64,000 nt of DNA, taken from an uncultured Acidimicrobiales bacterium. GTDB lineage: Bacteria > Actinomycetota > Acidimicrobiia > Acidimicrobiales > Aldehydirespiratoraceae. Positions 54,768 to 63,380 of the stretch are shown here, piece after piece. The notes under the pieces were generated by a model. It had not been told where the DNA came from, ran no database searches, and saw only the letters and a program-made list of their open reading frames with translations. Every line of letters starts with the position of its first letter. Position 1 is the first letter of the stretch. The stretch spans positions 1,086,001-1,150,000 of the forward strand of contig CATOTC010000001.1 in NCBI GenBank assembly GCA_951812975.1. Reading direction: 5' to 3'. The position numbers and the translations under genes are program-made.

Positions 54768-57700
54768 GTGTGCGGGATCATCGCAATCGTCCGGCGACCG
54801 TCGAGCCGACCGACCCCGCTCAGAGATGACATCCTCGAACCGCTCACTGCTCTGCAGAATTCCCTCTCAGATCTTGGTGACGACGACTCTGCGTGCCTCG
54901 TACTTCGCGAGGCTGCCGACGAACTGAGCAGCATCGACGCCCGACTGCGTGGTGTACCCGGCCTCAGGCTGCTCTTGGGAGACCGTTCTGTTGCGGGCAC
55001 CCTGGCACACCGCTGCGATCAGATTCTCGCCACGGTGCGGCAGATCGAAACAACGCTGGAATCAGAGTCGACTCTCGACACTGCTGATCTGGAGAAACGC
55101 AACCACGAGCTCAACCGCATTCGCGATGCACTCTGGGCTGTCACTCGCGACCGACTCCGTGCCGCCGATTGCGTCGCCGAACTGGCCAACAACGCAACAA
55201 CACCCAGCGCGCTCGCGGCGTTCCTGTCGGTTCATCAGGCGTTGGCGTCGCTCGATCGCCTCGAAGTCCGGGGCCGCGACTCGGCGGGGATTCATCTGCT
55301 CGTCCGCGACCACGCGCTCGATCTGGCTGATCCGGCGCTTCAGGCGGAAATCGCACGCCGCAGCAGCGATGACAGTTTCGGCTCGGGCAGCGTGAGGGTC
55401 GTTGACGGTCTTGTCAGCGTGGTTCACAAGGTGGCTTCCGAGATCGGCGAGTTGGGCGACAACACTGCGGCGCTGCGCGAGGCGTTGATCCAAGACGAGC
55501 TGTTGGCGGCCGCGCTGGCCAACGACACGGCTCAAGCTGTCGTGTTGGCTCACACCCGGTGGGCTTCGATCGGCATCATTTCTGAGTCCAACGCGCACCC
55601 TCTCAACAGCGAACTTCTCTCAACGGTCGGCCCCTATGTCGTGGGCGCTCTCAATGGCGACGTCGACAATTTCGCAGACCTGATCGCCGAGGAGGGTGTG
55701 CGCATCCAAGAGGAGATCACCACCGACGCCAAAGTCATCCCGGCGCTGATGAGTCAACGGCTGGCCGAGGGGCACAGTTCCGCGGAGGCGTTCCGGCGCA
55801 CCGTGGCCACCTTCGAAGGATCAGTGGCGATCGCGGCCAATACCGCCACCGCACCGCAGCGTCTTCAACTAGCCCTTCGCGGCAGCGGTCAGGCTCTGTA
55901 CATCGGCTTGGCTGAGGATGCTTTCATCGTGGCCAGCGAGCCCTACGGCGTGGTCGAGGAAACTTCCCGCTATGTGCGCATGGATGGTGAGACCCCGGGC
56001 AACCCGGACAATCCCAATGCCAGCCGAGGCCAGATCGTTGAAATCGACAGCGAGAATGCAGGCACCGCGGCGGGCATGCTGCGCCGGGCTTACGACGGCA
56101 CTGACCTGGAGGTCACCGACGACGACGTGTTCACAGCCGAGATCACCACCCGTGACATCGACCGCGGAGACAGCCCCCACTACCTGCTCAAAGAGCTCGG
56201 TGAGGCCCCCGGGTCCTTCCGCAAAACCTTGCGGGGCAGGATCGTCGACGGCGTCGACGGCCCGGAAGTATCGTTCGGGCCGGAGATCGTCCCGAGCAAG
56301 GTTCGCCAAGGTCTGCGCGAAGGATCGATCAAGCGGGTCGTGATAATCGGTCAGGGCACTGCGGCGGTGGCCGGTCAAAGCCTCGCGGTGACGCTCGATG
56401 CGCTGGTTCCCCGGGGTCGGATAGTCACCGAGGCGATGTTGGCCACGGAACTGTCGGGGTTCTTGCTTCGTTCGGACATGTCCGACACTCTGGTCGTGGC
56501 GGTGAGCCAGTCGGGTACTACCACAGACACCAACCGCACGGTCGACATTGTGCGCAATCGGGGGGCGCAAGTCATTGCCATCGTGAACCGCCGCGGCAGC
56601 GATCTCACGGATCGGGCGGACGGCGTGTTGTACACCTCTGACGGTCGAGATGTGGAGATGAGCGTCGCCTCGACCAAGGCCTTCTATTCGCAGATCGCCG
56701 CCGGGTTGTTGTTGTCCATTGCCATCGCCGACGAGTTGCAGGGCGACGAGGGCGTCGAAGGCCGCCGCTCGCTGCTGAGCGCAATCCACGATGTGGCCGA
56801 AGCCATGGAAACTGTCCTGGGCCGCCGCGACATCATCGGCGAAGCTGCCCGCCAATTCGCTCCGAGCCGCCGCTATTGGGCTCTGGTAGGCAACGGCGCA
56901 AACCGCATCGCTGCCAATGAAGTGCGGATCAAGCTCTCAGAACTCTGCTACAAGTCGATGTCCGCTGATGCGACAGAGGACAAGAAGCACATTGATCTCT
57001 CGGCGGAACCGTTGATCATTGTTTGCGCGGCTGGACTCTCGGGTTCAACGGCCGACGACGTCGCGAAAGAAGTCGGGATTTTTCGAGCTCACAAGGCAGC
57101 ACCGATCGTGATCGCCGACGAGGGCGAAGCCCGCTTCGACACGGCTTTGGCAGTGATTCCGGTCCCTGCCATCGACAACCGGCTCGGATTCATCCTGTCG
57201 ACGATGGCCGGACACCTGTTCGGCTACGAGGCGGCTCTGGCCATCGACGCTCAGGCGCAACCGTTGCGCGAAGCCCACAGCGCCATCGAGCAGGCCGCGG
57301 CTCGTTCCTTTCAAAACGGGGAGCAGGCCTTGGCTTGGGTGGAACCCGTTATCGAAAGATCTGCGGCGACGTTCTTCGACCGCATTCGGACAGGTGACTA
57401 CAACGGTCATCTCGAAGCGGCGACTGCTGTCAAGTTGGCTTCGCTGTTCCGCTTCGCGCTGGGTTCCTCTCCACTCGAGGCATATCAGATCGAGTACGGC
57501 AAGGTCGGCACACCCGCGGTGATTCTCGATGATCTCGCGGCGGCTCTGAGCGTCGGGATCGACGAGTTGACCCGGCCGATAGACGCGATCAAGCACCAGG
57601 CCAAGACCGTGACGGTCGGTATCTCCCGCTCCGACGAGACGCTGTTGGAGGTGCCGCTGGCGTTCGCGGCGTTGGAAGCAGGCGCTCCCCGCGACCGGCT

Positions 57701-58211
57701 CAGTTACGCCTCGTTGCGCACCCTGGCCGATCTTGATCCAGCGGTTGATGAAGTTCTGGGCCATACCCGGTATCGCGTCGAGGGTCTCGATGCCGATGGC
57801 ACCGGTGAGGCGACCGTAGTGGTCGTCGATCGCGGTGGAATCTCGCGCCACATTGCGTCCCGCACAGATCGTTTCCCGAGATTGCGGGGAACCAAGCACC
57901 AAGTTGCGCTCGAGCGTCGGGTATTTGTTGCCCGCGGCCGTTCGGACGACCGCTGCGTGATCATCATCCCCGAACTGAAAGACAATGTGACGACGGGCCT
58001 CACGCTGCTTCAGGTCAAGTTCGCCGACTCTCTCACCGCAGCCGCGGCCCGCGGCGTGCTGCGCGGCTACCGCAACCGCTATTCGGCCCTTTACGACGCG
58101 GTGGTGGAGACCGAGGACGTGTTCCGCGAGGACCTTCTGGCCACTGAGGATGTGGCCGACCTGCTGACCCTGCCGATCAACGTGCTCGCCGACCGTTGGC
58201 GAACCACCTAG
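54768..58211 (+). CDS. glmS: Giant GlmS-like glutamine--fructose-6-phosphate aminotransferase (1147 aa)
   Basis: Makes glucosamine-6-P from fructose-6-P and glutamine. GTG 54768 behind GGAGGACCT gives MCGIIAIVRR with nucleophile C2. The N-terminal amidotransferase is split: after about 12 residues a helical insertion of about 150 residues precedes LEVRGRDSAGI; HTRWASIGIISESNAHP and the LNGDVDN oxyanion region follow. SIS1 (about 520-670) contains VAVSQSGTTTDTNRTVDIV and VASTKAFYSQIAAG. SIS2 (about 700-840) contains VGNGANRIAANEVRIKLSEL. A further 290 residues of unrecognised C-terminal domain end the protein. The usual length is about 610. A -10-like TAGACT lies at 54699. Confidence 0.88.
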   Translation: MCGIIAIVRRPSSRPTPLRDDILEPLTALQNSLSDLGDDDSACLVLREAADELSSIDARLRGVPGLRLLLGDRSVAGTLAHRCDQILATVRQIETTLESESTLDTADLEKRNHELNRIRDALWAVTRDRLRAADCVAELANNATTPSALAAFLSVHQALASLDRLEVRGRDSAGIHLLVRDHALDLADPALQAEIARRSSDDSFGSGSVRVVDGLVSVVHKVASEIGELGDNTAALREALIQDELLAAALANDTAQAVVLAHTRWASIGIISESNAHPLNSELLSTVGPYVVGALNGDVDNFADLIAEEGVRIQEEITTDAKVIPALMSQRLAEGHSSAEAFRRTVATFEGSVAIAANTATAPQRLQLALRGSGQALYIGLAEDAFIVASEPYGVVEETSRYVRMDGETPGNPDNPNASRGQIVEIDSENAGTAAGMLRRAYDGTDLEVTDDDVFTAEITTRDIDRGDSPHYLLKELGEAPGSFRKTLRGRIVDGVDGPEVSFGPEIVPSKVRQGLREGSIKRVVIIGQGTAAVAGQSLAVTLDALVPRGRIVTEAMLATELSGFLLRSDMSDTLVVAVSQSGTTTDTNRTVDIVRNRGAQVIAIVNRRGSDLTDRADGVLYTSDGRDVEMSVASTKAFYSQIAAGLLLSIAIADELQGDEGVEGRRSLLSAIHDVAEAMETVLGRRDIIGEAARQFAPSRRYWALVGNGANRIAANEVRIKLSELCYKSMSADATEDKKHIDLSAEPLIIVCAAGLSGSTADDVAKEVGIFRAHKAAPIVIADEGEARFDTALAVIPVPAIDNRLGFILSTMAGHLFGYEAALAIDAQAQPLREAHSAIEQAAARSFQNGEQALAWVEPVIERSAATFFDRIRTGDYNGHLEAATAVKLASLFRFALGSSPLEAYQIEYGKVGTPAVILDDLAAALSVGIDELTRPIDAIKHQAKTVTVGISRSDETLLEVPLAFAALEAGAPRDRLSYASLRTLADLDPAVDEVLGHTRYRVEGLDADGTGEATVVVVDRGGISRHIASRTDRFPRLRGTKHQVALERRVFVARGRSDDRCVIIIPELKDNVTTGLTLLQVKFADSLTAAAARGVLRGYRNRYSALYDAVVETEDVFREDLLATEDVADLLTLPINVLADRWRTT

Positions 58212-58230
58212 AGCGGAGTAGAGCAAGCCC

Positions 58231-58254
58231 AGCGCGCCGAGCAAGCGGCGCGCT
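58231..58254 (+). terminator. Hairpin terminator after glmS
   Basis: Perfect 9-bp stem AGCGCGCCG/CGGCGCGCT with loop AGCAAG, 20 nt after the stop; no T run, as is common in actinobacteria. Confidence 0.6.
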
Positions 58255-58278
58255 TCGGACGCCGCGACAGCGAGACGG

Positions 58279-58284
58279 TAGGCT
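58279..58284 (+). promoter_or_regulatory. -10-like TAGGCT 6 nt before acpS
   Basis: TAGGCT ends 6 nt before the GTG at 58291, so transcription would begin at the start codon. No -35 consensus is seen. Confidence 0.45.
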
Positions 58285-58290
58285 TCAGGA

Positions 58291-58662
58291 GTGCTCGGAA
58301 TCGGAACCGACCTGGTCGATATCGACCGCTTCCGCGACGTATTGCAGCGGACGCCAGGTCTGATTGAGCGCCTGTTCCGCGCCGACGAGGTGGCTTACGC
58401 AAACCAGGCGGGCGACCCCGTGCCGCGACTGGCCGCTCGTTTCGCAGCCAAGGAGGCGACTCTGAAGTCGATGGGCTACGGCATCGGTGCGATGAAGCTG
58501 CGTGACATCGAAGTGCTCCACCATGACGACGGTCGTCCCGAGCTGCGCCTGCATGCCGGTGCTTCAGAGCAGGCCGAGGCCTTCGGCGCTGCCCGCTTCG
58601 CGCTCACTCTCAGCCACACCGACCAACTGGCCCAGGCTGTGGTCGTGGCCCTGGCCGAATGA
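58291..58662 (+). CDS. acpS: Holo-[acyl-carrier-protein] synthase
   Basis: A 123-residue AcpS that attaches 4'-phosphopantetheine from CoA to acyl carrier protein. It has the magnesium motif GIGTDLVDIDRF and LAARFAAKEATLKSMGYGI with its catalytic glutamate; it ends FALTLSHTDQLAQAVVVA. GTG start. It precedes nnr, a common pairing in actinobacteria and other bacteria. Confidence 0.95.
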   Translation: MLGIGTDLVDIDRFRDVLQRTPGLIERLFRADEVAYANQAGDPVPRLAARFAAKEATLKSMGYGIGAMKLRDIEVLHHDDGRPELRLHAGASEQAEAFGAARFALTLSHTDQLAQAVVVALAE

Positions 58663-58741
58663 TGCTCCCGACCGCGGTGCGCAGGACCGGGATTCGTCGG
58701 CGTGAGGCTGACTGCGACGCCGCCGTTGGGCGCTGCGGCTG

Positions 58742-60073
58742 ATGTTGGCGATAGTCACTCCAGACGAGATGGCTGCGATTGACGAGGCTGCGCCCGAGCC
58801 GGTCGAGATCTTGATTGACAGAGCCGCCCGCCATGTAGCCCGAGAGGCGATCGACCTGATGGGCGGGGTCTACGGGCGCCGGGTGACCGTGCTTGCCGGG
58901 CCCGGCAACAATGGTGCCGACGGTCGGGTGGCGGCCGATTGCCTGGCCCGACGCGGGGTGCGCGTCTCGGTGGTTGATGCGCTCGATGCTCCGGATTCAC
59001 TGGGGCTTGTCGACCTGGTGATTGATGCCGCCTTCGGTACTGGGCTGTCGCGTGGCTACCTGCCACCGGCAGTGGACGAAGCGCAACCGGTTCTGGCCGT
59101 CGATATACCGTCGGGCGTCGACGGCCTGACGGGTGAACGTCTCGGCGTGCCGCTTCAAGCCGAGCGGACTGTCACATTCGCGGCGCTCAAACCGGGACAC
59201 GTACTGGAACCGGGCCGCTCGTTGGCCGGCGAGGTTCGGGTGGTCGATATCGGCTTGGATGTGGGCCGGACCTTCCGGCGAGCAGTGGAGGATACCGATG
59301 TGGCGGCCCTTGTTCCGAAGCCGTCCGCCGAAGACCACAAGTGGCGCTCAGGTATGCGCATCGTCGGCGGTTCCGTCGGCATGACGGGAGCGGCTTGGCT
59401 GGCTGCTAGAGCTGCACAGCGTGCCGGGGCCGGGATGGTGCAGTTGGCCATGCCGGGCGCGCAGGGAAACGAAGGGCCGACCGAGGCTGTCGTGCTTCGG
59501 TTACCGGCTCTCGGTTGGGCCGGAGAGGCTGTTAATGGGCTCGATGACCGTGTCCGGGCTGTGCTAGTGGGCCCGGGCCTGGGCAACGACGACCCCGAGA
59601 GCCTGGGGGCGATGCTCGACGTGGCGGTGCCGCTGGTGATCGATGGCGATGGGTTGACCTCCGAGGTCGCAGCGGCGCTGGATGTCCGCCGCGCACCGAC
59701 GATCTTGACTCCCCACGACGGGGAATGGCTGCGACTGGGTGGCGACGGTGGCCCCGACCGGCTCGAACGAACCCGCGAGTTCGCCCTGTTGCATCAGGTG
59801 ACGGTGATTCGCAAGGGTCCGTCCACCGTGGTCGCCGCGCCGGACGGCCGGATCCGGGTCGTCACCTCAGGCACATCGGCTCTGGCGACCGCAGGAACCG
59901 GCGACGTCCTGGCCGGTGTCACCGCCGCCCTGCTTGCCCAGGGCTCAGATCCCTTCGACGCCGCAACTGTCGCAGCCCATGTCCACGGCACCGCCGGCCG
60001 CCTCAGGGGCCGTGGCCTGATCGCAAGCGACCTCCCCGACTCGATCGGTTCAATACTGCGCAACCTTCGGTAA
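58742..60073 (+). CDS. nnr: Bifunctional NAD(P)HX epimerase / ADP-dependent dehydratase
   Basis: A 443-residue repair enzyme for hydrated NADH and NADPH. The YjeF_N epimerase domain (about 1-205) has GPGNNGADG (53-61), DAAFGTGLSRG and DIPSGVDGLTGE. The YjeF_C dehydratase domain (about 206-443) has RIVGGSVGMTGAAWLAARAA, GPGLGND, LTPHDGEW and TAGTGDVLAGV. The N-terminal domain is somewhat short: the region between the start and GPGNNG is only 52 residues. No obvious Shine-Dalgarno. Confidence 0.93.
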   Translation: MLAIVTPDEMAAIDEAAPEPVEILIDRAARHVAREAIDLMGGVYGRRVTVLAGPGNNGADGRVAADCLARRGVRVSVVDALDAPDSLGLVDLVIDAAFGTGLSRGYLPPAVDEAQPVLAVDIPSGVDGLTGERLGVPLQAERTVTFAALKPGHVLEPGRSLAGEVRVVDIGLDVGRTFRRAVEDTDVAALVPKPSAEDHKWRSGMRIVGGSVGMTGAAWLAARAAQRAGAGMVQLAMPGAQGNEGPTEAVVLRLPALGWAGEAVNGLDDRVRAVLVGPGLGNDDPESLGAMLDVAVPLVIDGDGLTSEVAAALDVRRAPTILTPHDGEWLRLGGDGGPDRLERTREFALLHQVTVIRKGPSTVVAAPDGRIRVVTSGTSALATAGTGDVLAGVTAALLAQGSDPFDAATVAAHVHGTAGRLRGRGLIASDLPDSIGSILRNLR

Positions 60074-60108
60074 GCGTTGCGCGGGTGCCGCTCTGCGGCG
60101 GTGCCCGG

Positions 60109-60945
60109 TCAGCGGATCGCGGACTGGAGTTGGGTCACCGAGACTGAGGCGGTGCTTGAGCGGGTGATCGTGCCCCACCAGTGCCAACTGGGGTTGGTGT
60201 TGGTCTGTTGCCAGATGTTCCAGCGAACTGTGGCCGTCACGTTGAAGGGTGATCCGCTGCTGTTGGTGTAGGTGTAGGCGCAGCGGCTGGTCTGGGCCAG
60301 CGGATTCGCCGGGTCCCACACCTTGGAGAAGTCCTGGGTGCATACCTGGTTTGCGCCATTGCCGAAGTCCCAGGTGACGTCTCCGAATGACGCCCATGCG
60401 GTTGCCCACACCGGGCCGGCGTTGGCCGAGACCTGGTCGTAGTCGAGTCGACTGGTCACCGCAAGCCAACTCGGAACTCCGACGACTTGTCGGTTGGGTG
60501 GTGAGAGTTCAATTGCTGGCTGTTCGAAGTCAATGTGAGCAATGGCGAACCGCGCGGCGTCCGCACTAGAGATTACGGCTCCCGGTACATCTCCGGGCCC
60601 CAAGTATCGCGTGATCGTCGGATATGTCGGATATGACACGGTGGGACTGTCGGTCCAACAGTTGAGCAGGTAGGTGCTGTCGACCTGCGGCCAGACGGAG
60701 TCTCCGATCGGGTCGAACAGGAACTCACCGAACTCGACTGAGAAGTTGTACCAACTGCAGTACACGGTCGCGCCACTGCCAGGCCTGCCAGGGTCAGAGC
60801 TGAGAACCAACGACTCCGGCGTCCCTGCCGTGACCACCAAGCCATTGGGTGTCTCCACAATCTCTGTGCCGTCACTACCTTCGCCCGATGCCGCGGTGCC
60901 CGACAGCAACACCACAATGGCCGCTATTGATATGCAGCGGTACAC
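60109..60945 (-). CDS. Secreted protein of unknown function
   Basis: A 278-residue exported protein. The signal peptide MYRCISIAAIVVLLSGTAASGEG is followed by an all-beta-looking, Trp/Tyr-rich sequence (TVYCSWYNFSV, WASFGDVTWDFGNGANQVC, RCAYTYTNSSGSPFNVTATV, WNIWQQ). Four mature-region cysteines may form two disulphides. The WDFGNG segment followed by a YTY strand recalls PKD/Ig-like domains, but the family is not identified. Its start overlaps the end of the upstream lipoprotein gene by 22 nt, so the two form an operon. It converges on nnr with a 35-nt gap. Confidence 0.75.
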   Translation of the reverse strand: MYRCISIAAIVVLLSGTAASGEGSDGTEIVETPNGLVVTAGTPESLVLSSDPGRPGSGATVYCSWYNFSVEFGEFLFDPIGDSVWPQVDSTYLLNCWTDSPTVSYPTYPTITRYLGPGDVPGAVISSADAARFAIAHIDFEQPAIELSPPNRQVVGVPSWLAVTSRLDYDQVSANAGPVWATAWASFGDVTWDFGNGANQVCTQDFSKVWDPANPLAQTSRCAYTYTNSSGSPFNVTATVRWNIWQQTNTNPSWHWWGTITRSSTASVSVTQLQSAIR

Positions 60946-61709
60946 GGCCCCTCCGATTCAAACTCCTGGACCTTGTTGTATTGGCTCACCAGCAGACCCC
61001 CGAAGTGGTCGGTGACCGTCAACTGCACCCAGGAATACAGAACTGAGTCGTCTATGACGGCGTCGGTGTCGAGGTCGTAGGTCACGAGGCTGTCGCGCAG
61101 ACAAATGTCGACTACCGCAATGGAGTCTCGGCGCACGACGGTGTTAGGTGCGCGTACCAGAGGCTGTCGATCGGCGGGCCAGCGCACTCCTCGTCGAGCG
61201 GCAAGGTTCTGTTGAGCCTTGACTCGAAGAGCGTCCGCGCGTTTGGCGGTCGTTACGTCGTCCCAGAGCGTGCTGGTTGGGTCCGGTGGATCATTAGCCT
61301 CGACCAACACCTCGTAGTAGCGCTCGATGGCGGCGAAAACGTGATCGTCTTCGCTCAACTCGCCCACGGTGGTGGCCGCCGGGGCCGCAGAAGGCGTCGC
61401 AGCCAGGGTCGTCGTTGAGGCCGCAGAAGGCGTCGCAGCCAGGGTCGTCGTTGAGGCCGCAGAAGGCGTCGCAGCCAGGGTCGTCGTTGAGGCCGCAGAA
61501 GGCGTCGCAGCCACCGCAGTCGGCGCTGGCATACTCGTGGGAGGCGCGGTGGTAATCGATGCTGCGGTGGATGATGGGATTGTGGTCGTGACCGACTCGA
61601 CTGCAGTACCGCCGTCGTCGCTGCAGCCGGAGGCCACGAGCACAGCACAACAAATCCCACCAACACACCGCAACACCAAACCGCCTGACAAACCGCTGAC
61701 ACGATGCAC
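60924..61709 (-). CDS. Lipoprotein with Ala/Thr/Pro-rich repeat linker
   Basis: About 261 residues. From GTG 61709 it reads MHRVSGLSGGLVLRC, then VGGICCAVLVASGC, a lipoprotein signal with lipidated C29. A Thr/Ser/Ala/Pro linker contains three identical 12-residue repeats (ATPSAASTTTLA type). The C-terminal domain of about 150 residues (AIERYYEVLVEANDPPDPTS, VVDICLRDSLVTYDLDTD, YSWVQLTVTD) is typical of actinobacterial lipoproteins of unknown function that sit beside the next gene's family. The start is uncertain: ATG 61760, ATG 61853 and GTG 61676 share the frame. Confidence 0.7.
   Translation of the reverse strand: MHRVSGLSGGLVLRCVGGICCAVLVASGCSDDGGTAVESVTTTIPSSTAASITTAPPTSMPAPTAVAATPSAASTTTLAATPSAASTTTLAATPSAASTTTLAATPSAAPAATTVGELSEDDHVFAAIERYYEVLVEANDPPDPTSTLWDDVTTAKRADALRVKAQQNLAARRGVRWPADRQPLVRAPNTVVRRDSIAVVDICLRDSLVTYDLDTDAVIDDSVLYSWVQLTVTDHFGGLLVSQYNKVQEFESEGPCTAAYQ
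61385..61512 (-). repeat. 36-bp perfect tandem repeat in the lipoprotein linker
   Basis: Three identical 36-bp units (61385-61420, 61421-61456, 61457-61492) plus the first 20 bp of a fourth. The length is a multiple of three, so copy-number change keeps the frame. No spacers are present, so it is not CRISPR. Confidence 0.95.
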
Positions 61710-61888
61710 CGAACCGCCCGGCGCATCGCTGACGCGACCCGAGACATTCCTGCCCACCATTTCGCCAATGGTTCGCAGTATCGACTTGCCCGAGGCTGCA
61801 ACGGCACGCTTTGGGGAGTGTCCGCCTCTTGTCCCGTCAGTAGTCTGCAGCATTCTGCCCGCCTGTAAGTCGTTGTCCCGCAGCGACG

Positions 61889-61916
61889 AAGATACATGAA
61901 TTACCTGTGAATGCAA
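61889..61916 (-). promoter_or_regulatory. Candidate promoter for the lipoprotein operon
   Basis: On the minus strand TTGCAT (61916-61911), a 16-nt spacer and TATCTT (61894-61889). It precedes all candidate lipoprotein starts and lies in a relatively AT-rich divergent spacer shared with the P1 peptidase. Confidence 0.5.
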
Positions 61917-61980
61917 CCATGAATCTGAAAAACTTGAATGCCCTGGTTCAGACAAGCGCAACGCAGGTAGTTTTCCGAGG

Positions 61981-62868
61981 GTGAGAGTCGAGATTCCGGG
62001 TGTGACCGTCGGACATTGGACCGACATGTCGGCACGCACTGGCTGCACGGTCGTGCTGCTGCCGCCTTTTGCGACGGCTTCAGGAGAGGTCCGCGGGGGT
62101 TCCCCCGCCACACGGGAGTTCGAGCTGCTCGACCCGACCCGATCCGTCACCCACGTCGATGCGGTGGTCTTGAGCGGAGGCTCCGCGTTCGGGCTGGCGG
62201 CTGCTGACGGCGTCGTGGCCGCGCTGGAGGTGCAGGGCCGAGGCTATGAGACCCGGGCGACCAACGTTCCGATCGTGGTGGCCATGAGCCTCTACGACCT
62301 CGGCGTCGGCGACGCCAATGTGCGGCCCGGGCCCGCGCAGGGCGCGCTCGCCCTCAAAGACTGCCGTGCGGACCCCGAGACCGGCTCAATCGGTGCGGGC
62401 ACGGGAGCGACCGTCGGCAAATGGCGCCAGCCCGACGAACCGCCCGAGGGTGGGATCGGAATGTTCACAACACGCAAAGGCGAGCTGGTCGTGGCTGCAC
62501 TCGTGGTCAACAACTCTGCGGGCGACATCGACGACGGAACCGTCCCCGCCGAGATCGCCGAGGGTGCCTTCTCTGACTGGCCCGAGACCTTCGGTACAGC
62601 CGCTGTAACCGCCGGCAACACCGTGATCGGCGTTGTAGTCACCAATGCCCGCCTCGACCCTGTTGAATGCAAGATCGTCGCCCAGGGAGCGCACGACGGT
62701 TTGGCTCGCGCCGTCTTTCCGCCTCACACGCGTTCCGACGGTGACGCCTTCGTCGCGGCCGCCACCGGCGGGGTCGTCGCCCATGTCGACGAGGTCCGTG
62801 CTCTGGCGGTGGTTGCGACCGAACAGGCCCTGCGCGGTTCGGTCACAGCCGGAAACAGCTCGTTGTGA
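61981..62868 (+). CDS. P1 family peptidase (DmpA/S58-like)
   Basis: A 295-residue member of the DmpA/beta-aminopeptidase fold. It starts RVEIPGVTVGHWTDMSARTG and contains VVLSGGSAFGLAAADGVVAAL, GSIGAGTGATVGKW and the conserved GNTVIGVVVTNARL. In this family self-cleavage occurs before the Ser/Thr of such a motif, freeing the catalytic N-terminal residue (Thr here). Substrates are N-terminal amino-acid amides or peptides. GTG 61981 start. tsaE overlaps its stop by 4 nt. Confidence 0.88.
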   Translation: MRVEIPGVTVGHWTDMSARTGCTVVLLPPFATASGEVRGGSPATREFELLDPTRSVTHVDAVVLSGGSAFGLAAADGVVAALEVQGRGYETRATNVPIVVAMSLYDLGVGDANVRPGPAQGALALKDCRADPETGSIGAGTGATVGKWRQPDEPPEGGIGMFTTRKGELVVAALVVNNSAGDIDDGTVPAEIAEGAFSDWPETFGTAAVTAGNTVIGVVVTNARLDPVECKIVAQGAHDGLARAVFPPHTRSDGDAFVAAATGGVVAHVDEVRALAVVATEQALRGSVTAGNSSL

Positions 62869-63380
62869 CCCTCCCTGACGACTCCGCAGTGGTGTGTTCC
62901 ACCTCGACTGTGGATCAGACGCGTCTGCTCGCCGGTGCTGTTGCCGGTCTCGTCGACGACGGCGACCTGTTGGTTCTGGTCGGCGACCTCGGCGCCGGCA
63001 AGACGGCCTTCACCCAGGGTTTCGCCGCGGCCCTCGGCGTGGATGCGGCGGTGACCAGCCCCACGTTCACGCTCGCCAACCGTTACGAGGGTCGGCTGGT
63101 CGTCAACCATCTCGACGTCTACCGGCTCTCGGATCTTGCTGAGGCCCGTGATCTTGCCATCCCGGAACTGTTGGAGCAGGGGGTGACCCTGATCGAGTGG
63201 GGTGAGAGGATCCTGCCCGCCCTGCCGAACGACCGTCTGGATGTGAGGATCACCTTCGGCGACGGCGACGATGACCGGCTCATCGAACTTCGCTCCGTCG
63301 GGGACCGCTGGTGCGGCCTCCTCGAAGAGCTCCGAGATGTTCTGGGGCCCTGGGTCGGCCCGCAGCGGGTGTTCGGCTGA
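62865..63380 (+). CDS. tsaE: tRNA t6A biosynthesis ATPase TsaE
   Basis: A 171-residue P-loop ATPase of the t6A37 pathway. Walker A is GDLGAGKT (40-47), then TSPTFTLANRYEGRLVVNHLDVYRL and the Trp-containing LIEWGERI. The GTG start overlaps the P1 peptidase stop (GTGA), and its own stop overlaps tsaB, so the three are probably one operon. Slightly long C-terminus. Confidence 0.95.
   Translation: MTLPDDSAVVCSTSTVDQTRLLAGAVAGLVDDGDLLVLVGDLGAGKTAFTQGFAAALGVDAAVTSPTFTLANRYEGRLVVNHLDVYRLSDLAEARDLAIPELLEQGVTLIEWGERILPALPNDRLDVRITFGDGDDDRLIELRSVGDRWCGLLEELRDVLGPWVGPQRVFG

Noticed and set aside
61385..61512. Possible CRISPR array
   Set aside because: The 36-bp units are directly adjacent with no spacers and encode protein repeats.
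61369..61899. Plus-strand frame of 176 codons with repeats over the lipoprotein gene
   Set aside because: It is the antisense shadow of the 36-bp repeat; the minus frame has a lipoprotein signal and a plausible domain.
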